This document shows, piece by piece, positions 57,992-64,000 of a stretch of 64,000 nt of DNA (position 1 is the first letter of the stretch; every line of letters begins with the position of its first letter). The DNA is taken from positions 1 through 64,000 of the forward strand of contig NZ_ASXP01000006.1 of assembly GCF_000445445.1 (NCBI RefSeq), written 5' to 3'. Under the pieces are notes generated by a model that had not been told where the DNA came from, searched no databases, and was given only the letters and a program-made list of their open reading frames with translations. Origin of the DNA: Sporomusa ovata DSM 2662 (lineage in GTDB: Bacteria > Bacillota > Negativicutes > Sporomusales > Sporomusaceae). The translations under genes and the position numbers were made by a program.

Positions 57992-60903
57992 ATCTCATTA
58001 TCACTTCCTTAACAAGATTGCCCCTCACTACCACTCTTATAAGTGACCACACTCACGGTTTTGAAACGAACACACATCCCGTTCTTAAAATTTATGCCAC
58101 CCAATTGAATCCCATCACAGCCTGGTCAACGATATGGGTGAAAATAAGGTTAATCTTATTTGAAAATACTTCTCTATCGTAGCTTTCAGGCAAGTAATTA
58201 TTTAAAACTGTCATAATTTCTTTGCGTACTTTTTCTTGGGGCTGATCATCCTTTTCCCAGCCTACAACAAAAAGTTCTTCTTTCTTTTCTAACAACGTTT
58301 TATAGAGTTCTCTTGCCGCTAGTTTAACTCTATTGAGTTCGTCTTTCGTCAACTTATCTTTTTGCAGCAAATCATAAATTTCCAGTTCACTTTCGGTCAA
58401 TTCTTCTTTAATGTGACGCGCTTCCTCTTCTTTCAGTTCTTCCATATACTTCAGAAGCTTCAAGTAGAACTGATCATTCTGAGCGCCCCCTGCATTGTAC
58501 TCATCAATGATACTTCTGAACCGCTCTGAGAATTTGTCACGGGTAACATTTTTACGCATCATTTGAGCCAGCTTTTTCTCAATATGTTCTCGTAAATTTG
58601 ATATTTCAAGATTCTTGTATTTGACTTTTCTAAAATGCTCACGCAGTTCATCCATATCCAACTTAGAAAGATCTACTGGCGCTGTTGTAGTCACAACCAA
58701 AGCCGTTCCAGTATTTGCATCATATTGTGCTGTTTCTTCGGCTATCACACTCACATCTAAGAGTTGATTGATTTTTCCTTTGGCACTTTCCAATTTTTCA
58801 GGACGAATCTTTCCATCAATAATACCCTTGAGATATAGAATTGCTTCCTTGTAACCGGCATCAAAGTCCATCTTGAAAATATCGGGCCGAAGTGCTTCAT
58901 AGAGATTATTCACCGTATTGGCATATACTCTGAACTCATTTCGCACTTCATCCTGAGAAACCAGTATATCTGCAAATTCACCAAACAGCGACAGATTGGT
59001 AAATACCTCGGTTTCATCCAATACCCTGCTTAAATCCACATTATGAGCTAAACAAAAGTCTTTCGTATTCTCAATGGTTTCAAGCAACTGAGCATACAGT
59101 TTATCTACTTCTTTTACCGGCACGTCATCGCTATCATCCGAAGCGTAATCCAGCAGCGCTCTCTTTAAAGATTTAAATACATCCAAATAACCGATAACAA
59201 TCCCACTGGTCTTTCCCGGATACACACGATTAGCCCTTGCAATCGTCTGCATCAAAGTGTGACCTTTCATGGGTTTGTCTAAATAAAGGGTCGAAACAGA
59301 AGGCGCATCAAAACCGGTCAGCCACATCGAGCAGACAAATACCAACTGCAAAGGATGCTCAGGATTTTTGAAGTTATCCTCAATATCGAATCCATTTTCA
59401 TCCACGCTATTCATTCGCTCTCGGTGATACTTTACAGTTAACCCAGCTTTGTAAAATTTCTCTTCTTCCTTATCTTCCTCGCTGATAATAACTGCCATCT
59501 CTACTTTTCGCATATAGTCGACGATAACTTTTAGCTCTTTCCTTTTCTCTTCATCTCGTAAACTGGCGATCTGTGTATTAAGATTCTTAATTTCTTCTTT
59601 CCAATAATGTTGCACCTTATCATACATTTTTACTGCTGTAAACTTGTCAACGGAAATGACCATTCCTTTCCCTAAGAAACCTCGGCGGGGAAAATGGTAA
59701 ACAATATGCCGGGCTATCTTATCAAGTCGATCATCTCTTTTGATAATTTCCATTTCACGGGCATAATGATTCTCTAAACGCTGCTTTTCAGCTTCATTAA
59801 GTTCTTCATTTTCCAATATTTCTGCCAGATCCGTATCCAGATAGTCGTTTTGCAACTGAACTTCTTTCATGCCGTTGACATAGTATAGCGGAACGGTTGC
59901 ACTGTCCTTAATAGACTCAGCAAAATTGTATTCACTGACATAGTCGCCAAACCATGAATTTGTCAAACGCTTTGCTCCCAATAGTGGAGTCCCTGTAAAT
60001 GCCAAGAATTGGGCTTTTGGAAGCCCTTTTCTCATGTTTTCTGCTAAATCCTTATACTGCGTTCTATGAGCCTCATCCACTATAACAATAATATCGTCCC
60101 GTTCAGAAAGTATTGGATATTCCTTTCCCTTATCGTACCTGAACTTATGAATCAGAGTAAACAAGATGGTTTTGTTCGTTTTCAATTCTTCTCTGAGCGC
60201 CATACTATTGGCAGGCTGCACCTTTTCTTCTTTGGTGATAAACTCTGTTCGCAAAAAGTTTTTATAAATCTGTTTGTCCAAATCATCTCTGTCGGTCACA
60301 ATCAGAAAGGTAAAATTGCCAGAAATCTTGTGCTTAATTTTTCTTGCTAACATAACCATGGAATAACTTTTGCCGCTGCCTTGGGTATGCCAAAAAACAC
60401 CCAGTTTACCGTTTAAGTTCTCACGGTTTTTAAAAGTTTCAAAAACATTGTTAACCCCTAAGTACTGATGGTTCTTTGCTATCAGTTTTGTACGCTGTCG
60501 GTCAAATAAAATAAAGCTTTCAACGTAATCCACCAAAGATTCCTTTTTAAGCAGGCCGGCTATCAAATATTCCAAACTAATAGCATTTTCGCGAATTGCA
60601 TTGCGGTTAGGATTTTCCTTTTCATCTGCTGTTTTCAACCATTCAAAATAATGTTCATAGCCGGCCTTAAAGCTGCCCAGCTTCGTTTCTGTGCCATTTG
60701 ACAACACACAGATTTGATTATAATGAAAAAGATATGGAATATCCTTCAAGTAATTCTGCAAATTGATATCGTAGGCATTTTTAACCGGTATATTGGAATT
60801 CTTAAGCTCAATAAAAACAAGGGGCTGGTACTATGTCAAGAAAAAGTACAACTTAAATGTGGAATTTAGCCCAACAAACATTTTGTAAATATATGTATTT
60901 TTC

Positions 60904-61800
60904 TTACCCTGCAAGCTGTACTTTCTTATGCACTTTTTCATATTGATCTGGTGAAAGATATCCACAATGACCATGGATTCTTCTTGTATTATAAAAAGTC
61001 TCGATATATTCAAAAATCAATCGATATGCATGCCTATAATCAAAGATCTTGTATCTGTTTAGCCATTCTCTCTTTATTAAAGCATGAAATGCTTCAATAC
61101 ATGCATTGTCCCAAGGATAGGCTTTCTTTGAATAGCTCAGTATCATTCCTTCCGTCGCATTTCGGTAATCCTTTGATACGTACTGACATCCCCTGTCACT
61201 ATGCATTACCAGGGGTCTGTCAATTTTGCGTTTTTCTTTGGCTTTATTTATTGTCGCTATAACATGTTCTGTTTCCAGCGTATGACTCAATGTCCATGCA
61301 ATAATCTTTCGTGAAAATAAATCCATTATACTTGTAAGGTATACAAAGCCATCCAATGTCCAGATATAAGTAATATCTGAGCACCATACAGCATTTGGTT
61401 CCTTTGGATTGAACTGCTCATTTAATACATTTATTAATTTGCTGTCAAAATCCGAATTGATGGTGGTTACGGTATAAGGTTTAATATACTGAGCCTTAAT
61501 TCCCATTTCTCTCATATAGTTCCCAACCGTTTTTTCAGCAATGACTTCACCCTGAGTAAGAAGTTTCTCCTTTATTTTAGGAGCCCCATAATTCTGATGA
61601 GATTCGTCATATATTTCCTGTATCTTTTGCTTAATTCTCGCTTTCCTTTTTGATTGCTCAGAGGGAGATCTCTTGAGCCAGGCAGTATAGCCTGATCTTG
61701 AAACGCCTAAATGCTTCAACATTCCGCTGATAGAAACCCGGCGTTTTTTATCGAGTTCTTCTTTTTTAGCGGTAACTTCAATGTATATGGCTTCTGTCAT
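60904..61800 (-). CDS. IS3-family transposase OrfB (copy 2)
   Basis: 298 residues, the same as the copy at 34135-35031 except near the C-terminus (KVHKKVQLAG instead of KLADIVQLAG). The DDE residues in VWCSDITYIW, MHSDRGCQY and NACIEAFHAL are intact, so the element is probably active. It overlaps orfA by 4 nt and lies in its -1 frame. Confidence 0.95.
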   Translation of the reverse strand: MTEAIYIEVTAKKEELDKKRRVSISGMLKHLGVSRSGYTAWLKRSPSEQSKRKARIKQKIQEIYDESHQNYGAPKIKEKLLTQGEVIAEKTVGNYMREMGIKAQYIKPYTVTTINSDFDSKLINVLNEQFNPKEPNAVWCSDITYIWTLDGFVYLTSIMDLFSRKIIAWTLSHTLETEHVIATINKAKEKRKIDRPLVMHSDRGCQYVSKDYRNATEGMILSYSKKAYPWDNACIEAFHALIKREWLNRYKIFDYRHAYRLIFEYIETFYNTRRIHGHCGYLSPDQYEKVHKKVQLAG

Positions 61801-62084
61801 TTTCCCAGAATGTTGATTGCTTTTTTTAATACATCAAGTGCATCCTGCGCATCACGTAACTCCTTCTTTAAGCGCGCGATTTCTTTAGCTTCATCACTTG
61901 AATAATTACCCGCTCCCCTGGTTGGTACTTTTCCACCTTGTTCTTTTGCAGCATTTGCCCATTTGCTTAATGCTGATTTACTGATGCCTAGATTTTTAGC
62001 ACATCCATTCACACCTAAATCCTTATGGTCATTGTAATAAACCACTGCATCTTCTTTAAATTTCTGAGTATAGTGTATGGCCAT
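61797..62084 (-). CDS. IS3-family transposase OrfA (copy 2)
   Basis: 95 residues, identical in protein to the first copy, with the HTH NLGISKSALSKWANAAKE and the C-terminal coil. The start at 62084 follows GGGGGG. The A7 run (TTA AAA AAA GCA) for -1 frameshifting is present. Confidence 0.95.
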   Translation of the reverse strand: MAIHYTQKFKEDAVVYYNDHKDLGVNGCAKNLGISKSALSKWANAAKEQGGKVPTRGAGNYSSDEAKEIARLKKELRDAQDALDVLKKAINILGK

Positions 62085-62645
62085 GTTAAGTCCCCCCATC
62101 TTGTTAGTTATTGTAACAATTTATTGGGAACTTTCCATATTTAATTTGCACTATTTTTATTCTAGCACCAGGCAATCCATTGATATAGATGATTAAATCC
62201 GGACGTCGCCAATGCACTTCACCTTTTATCCAAAGTTGTGAAACGACCGTAAACCTATTTTGGGTCGGTCGTTCAAAATCGATTACCTTCAGCCGATCTG
62301 GTGTTTTTCTCCCGTTCTTTTCATATTCAACCAGAATACCATTTCGAAGTTTATTGTAATTCCGATAGTTTTCCTGCATTATTACAGCAGATGCAGGGGT
62401 CTTCATTAGCTCATCCGCTACTTTCCGAATGACTTCTACCGGAAGGTTGGGATTGATGTCACAAAGACTATTAAACAGAACAGTTGGCAAAATCACCTGT
62501 TTTTTATTATCTCTGCCACTTCCATCTGGAAGTGTTTCCGGTTCAGCTGTCATGCAATTTAAAAAATCATAATCATTTTCCTGCACTAGCTTTTTAATGG
62601 CAGCTTGCTCGATATCTTCTTCGGATATAAAGTTAGGCATTGCTT

Positions 62646-63794
62646 TTATACCTCCAATCTACCACTCATCAAACGCGGAAGTAATAGGTCACGTTGCTTT
62701 TTTAGCTTTTTGTTCTTCCTTTGAAGAAGAATTATTTCATCAAATAGAAGCTTTGATTTTAAATTAAAATCTACCATTACTGACTCTGAAGCAATCATAA
62801 TGGACAAATTGTCGAGTATTCTTTTTGTTAAAAATTTCGTAGCAGCTCCTGCACTTGACTGCTTGAAATGAAACAAGTAATCCTTTATTACAAAATAAAT
62901 ATATGGGCATCCTATCATCTTATTTATCGGTGTGACAATATATGTTCTTTGATAGGCATCTAGCTTTGAATTTGCATAGAACAAGGAAAAATCTCCTGTC
63001 GCATTATTCCCACCAAGCAGCACACATTCTCCATCAAAACAATATGTATCAGTTTTATATATTGTCTTTGCACATGTATAAAAATCGAATGTTCCATTGT
63101 CTGTCATCGCATTAGAATCTAATTTCCCCGTAATAAACGATATATTCCCTTGAAACTTTTTCAACGCCCATCCTTCCGGCAAACCATTCACAAACTTTGT
63201 CTGCTTATGATTTGGGAAGCGAAAACGTAAAAACCATTCTTTATAAAGCTCCTGTGCCGCCTTTTCCAACAGCTCAATTCTTTTGTTGTTGTTTTCGATT
63301 AGGTCGTCATATGTAGATAGAATGTCGGCTATACGCTTTTGGGTTGGGAGCTCGGGAAGCCTGAGTTTAAGCCTTTTAACAAACCTTTTATCCGCTCTTT
63401 GCCTTCCGCTTGCCCCAGTCATACTATTAATCGCGGGTAATACAACCATATCACTCGAAGTCAAGTAGTATACAAAATCCTCATCCGATATTCCCTTTTT
63501 TGCTCTAAACACAAAAAACTCTGTTGAACCAAATGCAGCTTTCCAATCAATCTTAACTTTTGCTATCTTTCTGTTTTCAAGACATGGAGTTATTCTCGAA
63601 AAAACAGTGTCACCATTCTTAAATTTACTTGAACTTTGCCCATCATATATTTTAACCACTTCATTAGTTACTTTTTTGATAGACGAAGATACTTTATCAA
63701 TATCAATAAACGGATATTCTTCACCCTTAATCAATTTTACTGATGGATTTACTTCAACCAAATCTTCTAAACGCTTTATTTCCCACTTCCCCAT
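62646..63794 (-). CDS. hsdS: Type I restriction-modification specificity subunit
   Basis: A 382-residue S subunit with two target recognition domains separated by conserved helices. The first conserved region is LRLPELPTQKRIADILSTYDDLIENNNKRIELLEKAAQELYKEWFLRFRFP, and the second is near the C-terminus (IILLQRKNKKLKKQRDLLLPRLMSGRLEV). It directs HsdM and HsdR to a split recognition sequence that cannot be predicted here. Its ATG lies inside the hsdM 3' end (19-nt overlap) and its stop is 6 nt before hsdR. It appears intact. Confidence 0.95.
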   Translation of the reverse strand: MGKWEIKRLEDLVEVNPSVKLIKGEEYPFIDIDKVSSSIKKVTNEVVKIYDGQSSSKFKNGDTVFSRITPCLENRKIAKVKIDWKAAFGSTEFFVFRAKKGISDEDFVYYLTSSDMVVLPAINSMTGASGRQRADKRFVKRLKLRLPELPTQKRIADILSTYDDLIENNNKRIELLEKAAQELYKEWFLRFRFPNHKQTKFVNGLPEGWALKKFQGNISFITGKLDSNAMTDNGTFDFYTCAKTIYKTDTYCFDGECVLLGGNNATGDFSLFYANSKLDAYQRTYIVTPINKMIGCPYIYFVIKDYLFHFKQSSAGAATKFLTKRILDNLSIMIASESVMVDFNLKSKLLFDEIILLQRKNKKLKKQRDLLLPRLMSGRLEV

Positions 63795-64000
63795 GACTTC
63801 ACCAACTCTCTTAAATTGTCGGCGATCTTCTCCTCCAATTTCTTTGCCTCTGCATTCAATATCGACAATTCATCGCTTAATAGCAGCATTTCAGCCTTAA
63901 ATTCTTCTTCAGTCATACCGCCATCTTCGATTACTACGCCCACATATCGTCCAGGATTTAAGGAATAATCCTGATCCTTTATGCCGTCTTCTCCTTCAAT
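63776..64000 (-). CDS. hsdM: Type I restriction-modification methyltransferase, C-terminal end (partial)
   Basis: The last 74 codons of hsdM; the rest is outside the window. The sequence DQDYSLNPGRYVGVVIEDGG, then MTEEEFKAEMLLLSDELSIL, is the usual HsdM C-terminus, where SLNPGRYVG is conserved. It overlaps hsdS by 19 nt, as in many hsdMS operons. Confidence 0.93.
   Translation of the reverse strand: MEGEDGIKDQDYSLNPGRYVGVVIEDGGMTEEEFKAEMLLLSDELSILNAEAKKLEEKIADNLRELVKSWGSGK

Larger units (their letters stand above)
60826..62170 (-). mobile_element. IS3-family element, copy 2 (intact)
   Basis: 1345 bp, ends TGGTACTATG (60826) and TAGCACCA (62170), flanked by 3-bp duplications GGC (60823-60825, 62171-62173). 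orfA and orfB are intact. It differs from copy 1 mainly in the last ~90 bp. Confidence 0.95.
58092..62640 (-). pseudogene. hsdR: Type I restriction enzyme R subunit, interrupted by IS3 copy 2
   Basis: Removing the 1345-bp insertion and one GGC copy (plus strand) restores ...DLIIYINGLP-LVFIELKNSNIPVKNAYD..., placing the break just before the nuclease E-x-K motif FIELK. The N-terminal part (62640, MPNFISEEDIEQAAIKKLVQ) and the C-terminal part are otherwise clean. The latter has GVFWHTQGSGKSYSMVMLA (Walker A), VDEAHRTQYKD (DEAH), LAFTGTPLL and LYLDKPMKGHTLMQTIARANRVY. HsdR provides restriction and translocation, so restriction should be lost while methylation may remain. Confidence 0.95.

Overview
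The window looks like part of a chromosome of a Negativicutes bacterium, probably in or near the Sporomusaceae. The partial 16S rRNA at the left edge reads like that group by eye, and many small proteins resemble Negativicutes and Clostridia phage and accessory families. No database search was run, so the taxonomy is recognition, not measurement.

Layout. 1-1650: the 5' end of a 16S rRNA gene and six tRNA genes, all on the minus strand, with clear TTGACA/TATAAT-type promoters. Several of the tRNAs carry unusual mispairs. 1958-4984: a small host locus with two DJ-1/PfpI proteins and a broken metallo-hydrolase, divergent from a LysR regulator. 5064 to about 49460: a siphovirus-type prophage, almost entirely on the minus strand. 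From left to right it has two large serine recombinases, a SymE-like toxin, lysis genes, a tail module with the gene order of gene transfer agents (DUF2793, TIM-barrel tail protein, NlpC/P60, DUF2163, DUF2460, tape measure), an HK97-type head module, terminase, a ParB-methylase, an accessory patch (VOC protein, yjdF riboswitch and YjdF, hydrolase), a replication module (SNF2 helicase, VRR-NUC, VapE, intein-containing family A polymerase, DUF2815, DUF2800) and an immunity region with duplicated divergent promoters and an XRE repressor. 49475-57991: a strip of small and accessory genes, including an extra Hfq, a STAS/HATPase pair, an orphan FliG-N-like protein, a GH25 lysozyme and an ApeA-like HEPN protein. 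58092-64000: a type I restriction-modification locus (hsdM partial, hsdS, hsdR).

Mobile DNA. Two 1345-bp copies of one IS3-family element are present. One interrupts hsdR (3-bp target duplication GGC on the plus strand). The other interrupts a DUF1492 late regulator gene (duplication CAT) and is itself interrupted by a 1503-bp IS256-family element (8-bp duplication with one mismatch). Removing the insertions restores continuous reading frames at both junctions.

State of the region. At least ten genes carry frameshifts, nonsense codons or truncations: the metallo-hydrolase, tape measure (two lesions), tail chaperone, amidoligase, ParB-methylase, HNH endonuclease, DUF1492 (three lesions), SNF2 helicase, polymerase, a small protein at 57.1 kb, and hsdR. 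The prophage is therefore probably defective, unless part of the damage is sequencing error. Single-base errors could explain the isolated indels. They cannot explain the 64-bp partial duplication, the amidoligase truncation or the IS insertions.
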